From Mycoplana azooxidifex (GTDB lineage: Bacteria; Pseudomonadota; Alphaproteobacteria; Rhizobiales; Rhizobiaceae), in NCBI RefSeq assembly GCF_014196765.1, contig NZ_JACIEE010000007.1, positions 248,001 to 312,000 on the forward strand: DNA of 64,000 nucleotides, in the 5' to 3' direction. The position numbers and the translations under genes are program-made. Shown in pieces: positions 1 through 8,716 of the stretch (its first letter is position 1; each line of letters opens with the position of its first letter). The notes beneath the pieces are model-generated. The model was not told where the DNA came from. It saw nothing but the letters and a program-made list of their open reading frames with translations, and made no database searches.

Positions 1-1130
1 TGGACAGGGTGGGCGAACTCGTGATCGCGCAGTCCCGTCTTTCGCAGCTAGCGAACTCCAGTGCAGATATCCAGCTGCGCTCGGTCTCCGAGGATGTCGA
101 GCGGCTTTCGGGCGAACTGCGCGACACGATGATGGTCCTGCGGATGGTGCCGGTCACCCAGCTCTTCAATCGCTTCCGCCGCCTGGTTCACGACCTTGCG
201 CGCGAAACCGGGAAGATGATCGAGCTGGAGTTCGAGGGAGAGACCACGGAGGTAGACAAGACCGTGATCGAGCGGCTGGCGGACCCGCTGGTGCACCTCG
301 TGCGTAATTCGGTCGACCACGGCCTGGAGCTTCCCGATGAGCGGACCGCCGCGGGCAAGGCCCGGTCCGGGCGCGTCCTCCTGTCCGCGCGCCAGTCCGG
401 CGGCGAGGTCATCATCACCATCAAGGATGACGGGCGGGGGATCGACCGCGATCGGGTCCGGGCGAAGGCGGAGGCATCGGGGCTCATCCAGCCCGGGCAG
501 CAGCTGATGGACCAGGAGCTGTTGCAGCTCATCTTCCAGCCCGGCTTTTCGACCGCCGCCCAGGTCACCAACCTCTCCGGCCGCGGGGTCGGCATGGATG
601 TGGTGAAGAAGACCGTGGAAGCCTTGCGCGGTGTGATCGACATGCGCAGCGAGCCCGGAAAGGGCTCGGAGATATCGCTCCGCATCCCGCTGACGCTCGC
701 GATCATCGATGGCCTGCTCGTCCGGATCGGAACGGGCTGCTACGTCATTCCGCTCTCGGCCGTGGAGGAGTGCCTCGAGCTGTCGCTCGAGCAGGACCTC
801 CGCTCGCGCGGGCGCAGCTTCATCTCGCTTCGTGACAGCCTCGTCCCGTTCCTGCGGCTGCGCGACCTGTTCCGGACCGGCACGCCGCCGGATCCCTACC
901 AGAAGGTCGTGGTGATCTCGACCGGCGACGAAAGAGTGGGGCTCGTGGTCGACCAGATCATCGGCGACCACCAGACCGTCATCAAATCCATGTCCAAGCT
1001 GCATCACGACGTCGTCACTTTCTCGGGCGCGACGATCCTCGGCGACGGCAGCGTGGCACTCATCCTCGACGTCGCGCACCTGGTCAACGTCGGGCAGCAG
1101 CAGGAGGCGCAATTGCGGGCGGCAGGATGA
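1..1130 (+). CDS. cheA: Chemotaxis histidine kinase CheA (3' part)
   Basis: The gene enters from outside the window and only its C-terminal ~375 residues are visible. CheA autophosphorylates on His in response to receptor signals and passes phosphate to CheY and CheB. Seen here: the end of the dimerisation helices, then the HATPase domain with the N-box (HLVRNSVDHGLE), G1 box (DDGRGID) and G2 box (GRGVGMDVV), then a CheW-like regulatory domain to the C-terminus. The P1 phosphotransfer domain is upstream and unseen. The stop codon overlaps the following cheW start as ATGA, so the two are translationally coupled. A first in-frame GTG near base 9 is internal, not the real start, because the frame is open to the window edge with CheA-like sequence. 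Confidence 0.95.
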   Translation, partial: DRVGELVIAQSRLSQLANSSADIQLRSVSEDVERLSGELRDTMMVLRMVPVTQLFNRFRRLVHDLARETGKMIELEFEGETTEVDKTVIERLADPLVHLVRNSVDHGLELPDERTAAGKARSGRVLLSARQSGGEVIITIKDDGRGIDRDRVRAKAEASGLIQPGQQLMDQELLQLIFQPGFSTAAQVTNLSGRGVGMDVVKKTVEALRGVIDMRSEPGKGSEISLRIPLTLAIIDGLLVRIGTGCYVIPLSAVEECLELSLEQDLRSRGRSFISLRDSLVPFLRLRDLFRTGTPPDPYQKVVVISTGDERVGLVVDQIIGDHQTVIKSMSKLHHDVVTFSGATILGDGSVALILDVAHLVNVGQQQEAQLRAAG

Positions 1131-1654
1131 CAATGGTGGCGGCAAGGCATGATATCGACGAACTGTGGAACGGCGCCGAGGAGCTCTCCGTCCTGACCTT
1201 CAACCTCAACGGAGAGACCTTCGCCATCGAGGCGACGGTGGTGCAGGAGATCCTCGACCTCCTGCCGGAAACGCAGGTGCCGGGGTCGAAATCGTTCGTC
1301 GGCAGCGTCATCAACTTCCGCGGCAAGGTCATTCCGCTCGCGGACATCAGGCTCGCCTTCGGAATGGAGGCCACGGAGCCGACCATCGACAGCCGCATCG
1401 TCGTCATCGAGCTCGACCTCGACGGCGAGCCCACGCTCGTCGGCATCCGCACGGATCGCGTCTACGAGGTGACGACGCTGCCACGGGCTGCAAGCGAGCC
1501 GCCTCCCAGCGTGGGGATGCGCTGGCGCGCGGACTACATCGATTGCCTCGTCAAGCGGGGCGGCGAATTCATCATTCTCCCTAACCTCCGGGCGATCTTC
1601 GCTTCCCAAGACGAACGGTCCGGATCGGCAGCAGGGAACAATCAGGGACTTTAG
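1127..1654 (+). CDS. cheW: Chemotaxis coupling protein CheW (first copy)
   Basis: A 175-residue CheW domain protein that docks CheA to receptor tips. The core FNLNGETFAIEATVVQEIL, the INFRGKVIPLADIR segment and the terminal KRGGEFIILPNLRAIF match the CheW fold. The start ATG overlaps the cheA stop by four bases. A short N-terminal extension (~20 residues) precedes the domain and a Ser/Gly-rich tail follows it. It is the first of two CheW genes in the operon; they flank the two receptor genes. The receptors' paired origin suggests the two CheWs may have come from the same kind of duplication, but the CheWs themselves are clearly diverged. Confidence 0.93.
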   Translation: MTMVAARHDIDELWNGAEELSVLTFNLNGETFAIEATVVQEILDLLPETQVPGSKSFVGSVINFRGKVIPLADIRLAFGMEATEPTIDSRIVVIELDLDGEPTLVGIRTDRVYEVTTLPRAASEPPPSVGMRWRADYIDCLVKRGGEFIILPNLRAIFASQDERSGSAAGNNQGL

Positions 1655-1663
1655 AGGGCTATC

Positions 1664-3364
1664 ATGAAATTCACGATCAAGCTGAAGCTGGGCCTCGCCT
1701 TTGCCCTGCTCATCATTCTTCTCCTGGGCACGGCAGCCTACGCGGTCGTCAGCCTGGCCGAGCTCAACAACTCCGTCGTCGCCATGACCAAGGGCCCGGT
1801 GACGCGTCTGGAACTGGTGCAGAACATCAACATCGCGCAGCTTCAGAGCATCCGCCAGCAGAAGAACATGGTCGGCGCCGACACGCCGGCGGAGATCCAG
1901 GCCGCACGCTCCAAGGGCGACGAGGCCAGGGCCGAATTGAAGGAGGCGCTCGTCGGCGCGCTCGCCATCTCGACGGAAGAGGGGCGCCCGCGCTGGCTGA
2001 AGATCCAGGCACTCGTAGCCGATGCGGATGCCGCCGACGACAGGATCCGCGCGCTGATGCAGAGCGGCGCGGCCGACCAGGCCGAGCGCGTGTCGGTCAC
2101 GGACGGTCGCGAAGCTGCAAACGCGCTCGACGATGCCGTCGAGGAACTGGTCACGCTTTCCAAGCAGCAGCTGGCCGACGCGACCAACCACGCACAGGAA
2201 TCCTACGAGAACACTCGCAACGTGATGATCACCGTGTCCGCCGTCGCAGCCGTGATCGCGCTTCTCGCGGCCATCTGGATCTCGTTGACGATCAGCCGCG
2301 GCCTGCTACGGGCGACGACGGCCGTGCGCACCGTTGCCGAGGGCGACCTGACCAGCACCGCCGAGATCACTCAGAACGACGAGATCGGCGAACTGCTCGG
2401 CCACGTCAACGCGATGGTCGAGCGCCTCCGCGGCGTGGTCGGCGATGCGCTGGCGGCTTCCGACAACGTCTCGTCCGGCAGCCAGGAGCTGTCTTCGAGT
2501 TCCGAGCAGCTCTCCCAGGGCGCCACCGAACAGGCTTCGTCCGCCGAGGAGGCCTCCGCCTCGATGGAGGAGATGGCCTCCAACATCAAGCAGAACGCCG
2601 ACAACGCCGCCCAGACCGAAAAGATCGCCCGCCAGTCGGCCAAGGACGCCGAGACCAGCGGCGAGGCCGTGGGCCGGGCCGTCGGCGCCATGCGCACGAT
2701 CGCCGAGAAGATCTCGATCGTCCAGGAGATCGCCCGCCAGACCGACCTTCTGGCACTCAACGCGGCCGTCGAGGCGGCGCGCGCCGGCGAGCACGGCAAG
2801 GGCTTCGCCGTCGTCGCTTCCGAGGTGCGCAAGCTCGCCGAACGCTCGCAGGCCGCCGCCGCCGAGATCAGCGCGCTTTCCGGCGAGACCGTGCAGGTGG
2901 CGACCGAGGCCGGCGACATGCTGAACCGGCTGGTCCCCGACATCCGCAAGACGGCGGAGCTGGTGGCCGAGATCTCGGCTGCCTGCCGCGAGCAGGACAT
3001 CGGCGCATCCCAGATCAACGAGGCGATCCAGCAGCTCGACAAGGTGACGCAGCAGAACGCCGGCGCTTCGGAAGAGATGTCGGCGACCTCCGAGGAGCTC
3101 GCCGCGCAGGCCGAGGAACTGCAGGCGTCGATCGCCTTCTTCCGGATCGACAATGCCCAGGCCCGCCAGGCAAAGGCACAGGCTCGACCTGCGCCGGCAC
3201 GGCAGGCACCGCGACCCGCAAGCCCGGCCCGGCCGGCAGCGCCCGCCCGCACCCCGGCCGGTCAGTCGATCGCCGCACAGCAGGCCCGCGCCAAGGGTTT
3301 TGCCCTCGACATGTCGATGGGCGGCCCCGACGACGAGGACGCCGATTTCCGGCAGAGCGCCTAG
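1664..3364 (+). CDS. Methyl-accepting chemotaxis protein (first copy)
   Basis: A transmembrane chemoreceptor of 566 residues. TM1 is about residues 9-31, followed by a periplasmic four-helix-bundle-type sensor to ~185 and TM2 at ~186-208. A HAMP linker runs to ~262 and the cytoplasmic coiled coil contains the receptor tip ([20 protein letters not shown]). After a Pro/Ala-rich linker the protein ends in an acidic tail (PDDEDADF) rather than the NWETF-type pentapeptide. The start ATG follows AGAGGG nine bases after cheW stops. From the tip region to the linker the DNA is nearly identical to the next receptor gene. The ligand cannot be read from the sequence. Confidence 0.93.
   Translation: MKFTIKLKLGLAFALLIILLLGTAAYAVVSLAELNNSVVAMTKGPVTRLELVQNINIAQLQSIRQQKNMVGADTPAEIQAARSKGDEARAELKEALVGALAISTEEGRPRWLKIQALVADADAADDRIRALMQSGAADQAERVSVTDGREAANALDDAVEELVTLSKQQLADATNHAQESYENTRNVMITVSAVAAVIALLAAIWISLTISRGLLRATTAVRTVAEGDLTSTAEITQNDEIGELLGHVNAMVERLRGVVGDALAASDNVSSGSQELSSSSEQLSQGATEQASSAEEASASMEEMASNIKQNADNAAQTEKIARQSAKDAETSGEAVGRAVGAMRTIAEKISIVQEIARQTDLLALNAAVEAARAGEHGKGFAVVASEVRKLAERSQAAAAEISALSGETVQVATEAGDMLNRLVPDIRKTAELVAEISAACREQDIGASQINEAIQQLDKVTQQNAGASEEMSATSEELAAQAEELQASIAFFRIDNAQARQAKAQARPAPARQAPRPASPARPAAPARTPAGQSIAAQQARAKGFALDMSMGGPDDEDADFRQSA
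2459..3152 (+). repeat. Direct repeat, copy 1 (receptor signalling domain)
   Basis: This segment and 4461-5154 are aligned at a constant offset of 2002 bases with only about ten single-base differences by eye (roughly 98.5% identity). The surrounding parts of the two receptor genes are clearly diverged. It codes for the cytoplasmic signalling hairpin. Confidence 0.9.
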
Positions 3365-3378
3365 TCCGAACGATGGAA

Positions 3379-3409
3379 GCGGGGCGCAGCACCTGATGCA
3401 GCGCCCCGC
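3379..3409 (+). other. GC-rich hairpin between the two receptor genes
   Basis: Nine-base perfect arms GCGGGGCGC and GCGCCCCGC are separated by 13 bases, starting 15 bases after the first receptor stops. No T-run follows, so it is not a classical intrinsic terminator. It could partially terminate transcription or stabilise an mRNA end. The rest of the 184-base gap shows nothing else I can name. Confidence 0.4.
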
Positions 3410-3548
3410 CGATCGCTCCGGCGCGTGTAAGCGTCGGCACCATGGGCCGCATCCGCGGCCCGCGGAAGAGTGAGTGTATCGGTCTTCTCGCATAACGGGC
3501 GCAGCCACCGGCCGCGCTTTCCTGAACAAGGTTGCCAAGGAGCACCGA

Positions 3549-5375
3549 ATGCGCCTCACCATAAAACTCAAGCTGGCCCTCGCGTTCGGCTTCCTCATAA
3601 CCCTCCTCTGCCTGTCGGCGGGCATCGGCATTCGCAGCCTCGGCGAAATGAACACGATGCGCAACGAGCTCATCGAAGGGCCGATCCACCAGGACGACTA
3701 CGCCAACGACGTCGCTGCCGCTTTCGACGGGCTCGGTCTTGCCGACGGCGACCTGCTGATGGCCACCACGCTCGAGCGCAGCAGCAAGGCCAAGGCGACC
3801 ATCGCCGAAGAGCGGCAGGCATTCGAAAAGGCGCTGAACGACGGCCAGAACCATGCGACCGGCGCGTTCAAGGAGAAATGGCAGGAAATCCGCGCGTTCT
3901 GGGACGACTACCTCGTCATCAACGACAGGATTTCCTCCCTCGTCGCCTCCGGCCAGCGCGACCTGGCGATGGAAGTGAACCAGTCGGAAGGCGCAATCGC
4001 TGCCGGCAAGCTCGACGCGCTGACGGAAGGCCTCGCGGCACTCACCGAAACAGCGATCCATGATTCCGATGCGCTTGCCGATGCACGCTACGACACGGCA
4101 TTCTACACCCTCATCACGCTCGCCATGATCGCCTTCGTGCTTTCCATCGCCGCCGCCCTGTGGATTGCCCTCGGCGTCAACAAAGGTCTCAACAAGATCA
4201 AGCTGGTCGCGGAGGCCGTCGCCATCGGCGACCTCGACCAGACTGTGGAGATCCGCACCAACGACGAAATCAAGGATGTCGTCGACACCATCAACATCAT
4301 GACCCGCAACCTGCGCAACACGGCGAACGTCGCCGATCAGATCGCCAACGGCGACCTGACCGTGACGCCGAAGCCGCTGTCGGAAAAGGACACGCTGGGC
4401 ATCTCCCTGCAGAGCATGGTCGAGCGCCTTCGCGGCGTGGTCGCCGATGCACTCGCGGCGTCCGACAACGTCTCGTCCGGCAGCCAGGAGCTGTCTTCGA
4501 GCTCCGAGCAGCTCTCCCAGGGTGCCACCGAACAGGCTTCGTCCGCCGAGGAGGCCTCCGCCTCGATGGAGGAGATGGCCTCCAACATCAAGCAGAACGC
4601 CGACAACGCCGCCCAGACCGAAAAGATCGCCCGCCAGTCGGCCAAGGACGCCGAGACCAGCGGCGAGGCCGTGGGCCGGGCCGTCGGCGCCATGCGCACG
4701 ATCGCCGAGAAGATCTCGATCGTCCAGGAGATCGCCCGCCAGACCGACCTTCTGGCGCTCAACGCAGCCGTCGAGGCGGCGCGTGCCGGCGAGCACGGCA
4801 AGGGCTTCGCCGTCGTCGCTTCCGAGGTGCGCAAGCTCGCCGAACGCTCGCAGGCCGCCGCCGCCGAGATCAGCGCGCTTTCCGGCGAGACCGTGCAGGT
4901 GGCGACCGAGGCCGGCGACATGCTGAACCGGCTGGTGCCCGATATCCGCAAGACGGCGGAGCTGGTGGCCGAGATCTCGGCTGCCTGCCGCGAGCAGGAC
5001 ATCGGCGCATCCCAGATCAACGAGGCGATCCAGCAGCTCGACAAGGTGACGCAGCAGAACGCCGGCGCTTCGGAAGAGATGTCGGCAACCTCCGAGGAAC
5101 TCGCCGCGCAGGCCGAGGAACTGCAGGCCTCGATCGCCTTCTTCCGGATCGACACCGCAGCCCATGCCCGCCAGGCCCAGGGACACCCACAGGCCGCCCC
5201 GACACGGCAGGCCGCCCGGCCAGCAAGCCCGACCCGGCCGGCAGCACCTGCACCGACAGGCAAGCACGCCGCACACACGGTCGCCGCCCAGCAGGCCCGC
5301 GCCAAGGGGTTTGCCCTCGACATGTCAATGGGCGGGCCCGACGACGAGGACGCCGATTTCCAGAAGAGTGCATGA
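3549..5375 (+). CDS. Methyl-accepting chemotaxis protein (second copy)
   Basis: A 608-residue receptor with the same architecture as its neighbour: TM1 ~10-30, periplasmic helical sensor, TM2 ~184-208, HAMP with a longer connector, signalling hairpin, Pro/Ala-rich linker and the acidic tail PDDEDADF. The start was chosen at MRLTIKLK, which aligns with MKFTIKLK of copy 1 and has AAGGAG seven bases upstream; a longer frame upstream lacks both features. The sensor domains of the two receptors differ, so they probably sense different inputs while sharing an identical output domain. The stop overlaps the next gene as ATGA. Confidence 0.93.
   Translation: MRLTIKLKLALAFGFLITLLCLSAGIGIRSLGEMNTMRNELIEGPIHQDDYANDVAAAFDGLGLADGDLLMATTLERSSKAKATIAEERQAFEKALNDGQNHATGAFKEKWQEIRAFWDDYLVINDRISSLVASGQRDLAMEVNQSEGAIAAGKLDALTEGLAALTETAIHDSDALADARYDTAFYTLITLAMIAFVLSIAAALWIALGVNKGLNKIKLVAEAVAIGDLDQTVEIRTNDEIKDVVDTINIMTRNLRNTANVADQIANGDLTVTPKPLSEKDTLGISLQSMVERLRGVVADALAASDNVSSGSQELSSSSEQLSQGATEQASSAEEASASMEEMASNIKQNADNAAQTEKIARQSAKDAETSGEAVGRAVGAMRTIAEKISIVQEIARQTDLLALNAAVEAARAGEHGKGFAVVASEVRKLAERSQAAAAEISALSGETVQVATEAGDMLNRLVPDIRKTAELVAEISAACREQDIGASQINEAIQQLDKVTQQNAGASEEMSATSEELAAQAEELQASIAFFRIDTAAHARQAQGHPQAAPTRQAARPASPTRPAAPAPTGKHAAHTVAAQQARAKGFALDMSMGGPDDEDADFQKSA
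4461..5154 (+). repeat. Direct repeat, copy 2 (receptor signalling domain)
   Basis: Partner of 2459-3152; the differences are mostly third-codon-position changes. The sharp boundary of identity inside otherwise diverged paralogues suggests gene conversion or a recent partial duplication. Confidence 0.9.
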
Positions 5376-5866
5376 CCATGAACAGCAACGCCGCCAACTT
5401 CCAGTTCGTTACTTTCGCGCTCGGAGACGAGGTCTTCGCGGTGCCGGTCACCGTGGTCCGGGAAATCCTGGACCACGAGGAGGCCTTCAAGATCCCGCAC
5501 GGGCCGGACTACCTTCTCGGGCTGCGCGACGTGCGCGGCCAGGGCGTCCCCGTCATCGATCTGCGGCTCCGACTCGGAATGTCGCCGACGGTCAGGACGC
5601 CGCACACGCGCGTGCTCGTCCTCGACATTCCGATCGGCGAACGGACGCTCAGCCTCGGAATGGTGGCGGACAAGGTGTTCGAAGTGACGCCCTTCCACCG
5701 GGATGCGATCGACGATGCCCCGGATATCGGCGTGCGCTGGCGTTCCGAATACATCGAGGGCGTCGTCCGCCGGCAGGGTGATTTCGTCGTCATCATCAAT
5801 CTCGCCCGGCTCTTCTCCGATGGCGGCGCGGCGATCGCATCCGCCGCAGCCGCGGCAGTGGCCTGA
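5372..5866 (+). CDS. cheW: Chemotaxis coupling protein CheW (second copy)
   Basis: A 164-residue CheW domain protein ([56 protein letters not shown]). It starts with ATGA overlapping the stop of the upstream receptor; a second in-frame ATG lies two codons later, which is a less likely start. It ends in an Ala-rich tail. It differs clearly from the first CheW of this operon, so the two may couple different receptors, or bias array composition. Nine bases after its stop comes cheR. Confidence 0.92.
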   Translation: MTMNSNAANFQFVTFALGDEVFAVPVTVVREILDHEEAFKIPHGPDYLLGLRDVRGQGVPVIDLRLRLGMSPTVRTPHTRVLVLDIPIGERTLSLGMVADKVFEVTPFHRDAIDDAPDIGVRWRSEYIEGVVRRQGDFVVIINLARLFSDGGAAIASAAAAAVA

Positions 5867-5879
5867 GAGGCGCTTTCCT

Positions 5880-6728
5880 GTGTCCATCGCTGCGTCCTTT
5901 TCTCACAGCGACAGCCTGAGTTCTCGCAACTTCAAGCGGCTGTCCGCCTACATCTTCGACTACAGCGGCATAAAGATGCCTCCGACCAAGGTGACGATGC
6001 TGGAGGGCCGCCTGCGCCGGCGCCTGCGCGCCACCGGACTTTCGACCTTCGACGACTACTGCAACTATCTGTTCGACCGGGACGGGCTGGCACGGGAGTC
6101 GATCTATCTGATCGACGTGGTCACCACCAACAAGACGGATTTCTTCCGCGAGCCGAACCATTTCGACTACATGCGCGACGTCGCCCTTCCCACCCTTCAG
6201 GACAGGGGCGTGCGCCGCATCCGCACGTGGAGTTCGGCCTGCTCCATCGGCGCCGAGCCCTACACCATGGCCATGGTCCTGGAGGATTTCCGCAAGGAGG
6301 CCGGTGGTCCGGACTATTCCATCCTTGCAACCGATCTTTCGACCGAGGTGCTCGAGAAGGCGCGGCGCGGCATCTTTCCGGCCGAGATGATCGATCCCGT
6401 GCCGAAGGAGATGTCGCGCCGCTTCGTCATGCAGGCAAGGGATTCCGCCCGCCGCGTCGTCCGGATTGCCCCGCAACTGCGCGCCAAGGTCGGCTTCATG
6501 CGCCTGAACCTGATGGACGCGACCTATGGAGTTGGTGAACCGATGCACATGATCTTCTGCCGAAACGTGCTGATCTATTTCGACAAGAAGACGCAGCTGC
6601 ATGTGCTGACGCGGCTCTGCGAAAGCCTGAAGCCCGGCGGCTACCTTTTCATCGGGCATTCGGAATCCATCACCGCAATGAACCTTCCGGTCCGCCAGCT
6701 CGCCAACACCGTCTTCATAAAGGAGTGA
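5880..6728 (+). CDS. cheR: Chemoreceptor glutamate methyltransferase CheR
   Basis: CheR methylates receptor glutamates using S-adenosylmethionine, giving adaptation. The 282-residue protein has the N-terminal helical domain, the [12 protein letters not shown] segment, the SAM-binding loop ([14 protein letters not shown]) and [10 protein letters not shown]. The common loop form is STGEEPY; here it reads SIGAEPY, a conservative departure at the glycine-rich turn. The start is placed at a GTG preceded by GAGAGG with nine-base spacing, just after cheW; the frame stays open upstream but overlaps cheW with non-CheR sequence. AAGGAG lies across its end and serves cheB. Confidence 0.92.
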   Translation: MSIAASFSHSDSLSSRNFKRLSAYIFDYSGIKMPPTKVTMLEGRLRRRLRATGLSTFDDYCNYLFDRDGLARESIYLIDVVTTNKTDFFREPNHFDYMRDVALPTLQDRGVRRIRTWSSACSIGAEPYTMAMVLEDFRKEAGGPDYSILATDLSTEVLEKARRGIFPAEMIDPVPKEMSRRFVMQARDSARRVVRIAPQLRAKVGFMRLNLMDATYGVGEPMHMIFCRNVLIYFDKKTQLHVLTRLCESLKPGGYLFIGHSESITAMNLPVRQLANTVFIKE

Positions 6729-6732
6729 GCAT

Positions 6733-7827
6733 TTGGCCGCCAGGAAGATTCGCGTCCTGATCATCGACGACTCCGCCAGCGTGCGCCAGACGCTCGCATC
6801 CGTGCTGCAGTCCGATCCGGAGATCGAGGTGATCGGCACGGCCTCCGACCCGTTCATCGCCGCCAAGCGCATGCAGGAGGAAGTCCCTGACGTCATCACG
6901 CTGGATGTCGAGATGCCGCGCATGGACGGCATCACCTTCCTGCGCAAGCTGATGTCGCAGCGCCCCATCCCCGTGGTGATGTGCTCGTCGCTCACGGAAG
7001 AAGGGACCGAGACGCTGATGCAGGCGCTGGAGGCAGGCGCCGTCGACGTGATCCTCAAGCCACGGATCGGGGCGGCGGACCATCTGGCCGAGCAGGCGAC
7101 CCGCATCTGCGAGGCGGTGAAGAGCGCAGCACAGGCACGCCTGCGCCAGCGGCCCGCAACGGCGGCCCGTTCGGCCTCCCTATCCGGCCCGCAGCAGAAG
7201 CTGACCGCCGACGTGATCCTGCCGCCACCGTCCGGCAGGCCGATGGCGCGAACGACGGAAATGGTCGTCTGCGTCGGCGCATCCACGGGCGGTACGGAGG
7301 CTCTGCGCGAGATGCTCGAAATGCTGCCCGCGAACGCGCCGGGCATGGTCATCGTCCAGCACATGCCGGAGAAATTTACCGCCGCCTTCGCCAGGAGGCT
7401 CAACAGCCTGTGCGAGGTCGAGATCAAGGAAGCCGAGGATGGCGATCCGGTCCTGCGCGGCCACGTGCTGATCGCCCCCGGCGACCACCACCTGCTGCTG
7501 GAGCGGCAGGGTGCGCGCTACCAGATATCGGTGCGCACCGGGCCGCTCGTCTCCCGCCACCGGCCCTCCGTCGACGTCCTCTTCCGCTCCGCGGCCCGCG
7601 CGGCCGGCTCCAACGCCATGGGCGTCATCATGACCGGCATGGGCGACGACGGCGCGCGCGGCATGCTGGAGATGCATCAGGCCGGAGCCCACACGATCGC
7701 GCAGGACGAAGCGACCTCGATCGTCTTCGGCATGCCGAAGGAGGCGATCGCCCGCGGCGGCGTGAACCGCACCGTGCCGCTTGGCCAGATCGCGCGCGAG
7801 ATCCTCGCCGAGGACCGCCGGCGGTGA
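6733..7827 (+). CDS. cheB: Receptor methylesterase/deamidase CheB
   Basis: A 364-residue response regulator and methylesterase that removes receptor methyl groups when phosphorylated by CheA. The receiver domain has the acidic pair (IIDDSAS), the phospho-acceptor in [10 protein letters not shown] and the Lys in VILKPR. After a ~45-residue linker, the esterase domain shows the catalytic Ser (CVGASTGG), His (VQHMPEKFT) and Asp ([10 protein letters not shown]). The start is a TTG directly behind AAGGAG, four bases after the cheR stop; no in-frame ATG gives a full receiver domain. With cheR it forms the adaptation pair of this operon. No cheY is seen in the window. Confidence 0.94.
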   Translation: MAARKIRVLIIDDSASVRQTLASVLQSDPEIEVIGTASDPFIAAKRMQEEVPDVITLDVEMPRMDGITFLRKLMSQRPIPVVMCSSLTEEGTETLMQALEAGAVDVILKPRIGAADHLAEQATRICEAVKSAAQARLRQRPATAARSASLSGPQQKLTADVILPPPSGRPMARTTEMVVCVGASTGGTEALREMLEMLPANAPGMVIVQHMPEKFTAAFARRLNSLCEVEIKEAEDGDPVLRGHVLIAPGDHHLLLERQGARYQISVRTGPLVSRHRPSVDVLFRSAARAAGSNAMGVIMTGMGDDGARGMLEMHQAGAHTIAQDEATSIVFGMPKEAIARGGVNRTVPLGQIAREILAEDRRR

Positions 7828-7953
7828 CACCCGGCATCGGGCGTGTCCGCTTTACCTGCGGTTAACCATAATTCCACAAGATGGTCGGGCACCACGGGTC
7901 GGTGCGGAACGGCGGGCACCGATACGGTGGCCTGCCGATATGCGAGGTTCGCG

Positions 7954-8655
7954 ATGTCCATCATCACTTTCGCCAACACCAAGGGCGGGGCCGGCAAGAC
8001 GACGGCGGTCCTTCTACTTGCCACCGAGCTCGTCCGCCGCGGCCATCGCATATCGATCATCGACACGGACCCGCAGCGGTGGATCTCGCGGTGGTTCGAG
8101 GGCGCCGAACCTGTCGCAAACCTCACGGTCGCCACCTACGTCTCGCTCGCCTCGCTGTCGCGCACGATCACCGAATACCGGTCGAAGAGCGACTACGTGA
8201 TCGTCGACCTGCCGGGCTCGCAGTCGCCGTTGCTCGCCACCGCCCTCGGGCTGTCCGATTTCGTCGTCATTCCGATCCAGGGCAGCACGATGGACGCCCA
8301 GGGCGGCGCCCAGGTACTGGAACTCCTGAAATATCTCGACGAAAAGGCCAGCATCCGCATTCCCCATGCGGTCCTGCTGTCACGGGTCAACTCGCTCGTG
8401 ACCACCCGCGCCCTGCAGGCCGTGAAGCAGCTGCTGGCGGCACGGCAGGTGCGCATGCTCGATACGCCGATCATCGAGAGATCCGCCTATCGCGACATGT
8501 TCGAGTACAAGACCTTCCTGCACCGGCTGATGCCCGACAGGGTCAGCAACCTCGACAAGGCCATTCTCAATGCGGCGCGCTATGCCGACGAGGTCGAGGC
8601 GATGGTGGCGAACCGTTTTGCAATCCCGCACCCCGTCGTCGCCGCCGCGGCCTGA
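7954..8655 (+). CDS. ParA/MinD-family ATPase next to chemotaxis operon
   Basis: A 233-residue ParA-type ATPase with a deviant Walker A (NTKGGAGKTT), switch I region around DTDPQRWISRWFEG and a Walker B-like stretch (YVIVDLPGS). No DNA-binding N-terminal domain is present, as in small orphan ParAs. The start ATG was chosen where the ParA fold begins; the 126-base gap after cheB has no clear promoter, so read-through is possible. ParA homologues encoded in chemotaxis operons (PpfA in Rhodobacter, ParC in Vibrio) position receptor clusters before division. A similar role here is inference; VirC1-like or plasmid-partition roles fit less well because no parB is present. Confidence 0.85.
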   Translation: MSIITFANTKGGAGKTTAVLLLATELVRRGHRISIIDTDPQRWISRWFEGAEPVANLTVATYVSLASLSRTITEYRSKSDYVIVDLPGSQSPLLATALGLSDFVVIPIQGSTMDAQGGAQVLELLKYLDEKASIRIPHAVLLSRVNSLVTTRALQAVKQLLAARQVRMLDTPIIERSAYRDMFEYKTFLHRLMPDRVSNLDKAILNAARYADEVEAMVANRFAIPHPVVAAAA

Positions 8656-8716
8656 GCCCGAAGCTCGTCGCGAAATTCCATATCCGCCCTGCGGGCTGAA
8701 ACCTGCGCAAGACTCC

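Noticed and set aside
2459-5154. Mobile element as the cause of the long direct repeat
   Set aside because: No transposase, terminal inverted repeats or target duplication; the repeat is confined to the receptor coding domain.
3015-5276. Long open frame on the minus strand across the receptor genes
   Set aside because: It mirrors the GC-rich codon pattern of the receptors, occurs in the same form opposite both copies, and has no recognisable domain or ribosome site.
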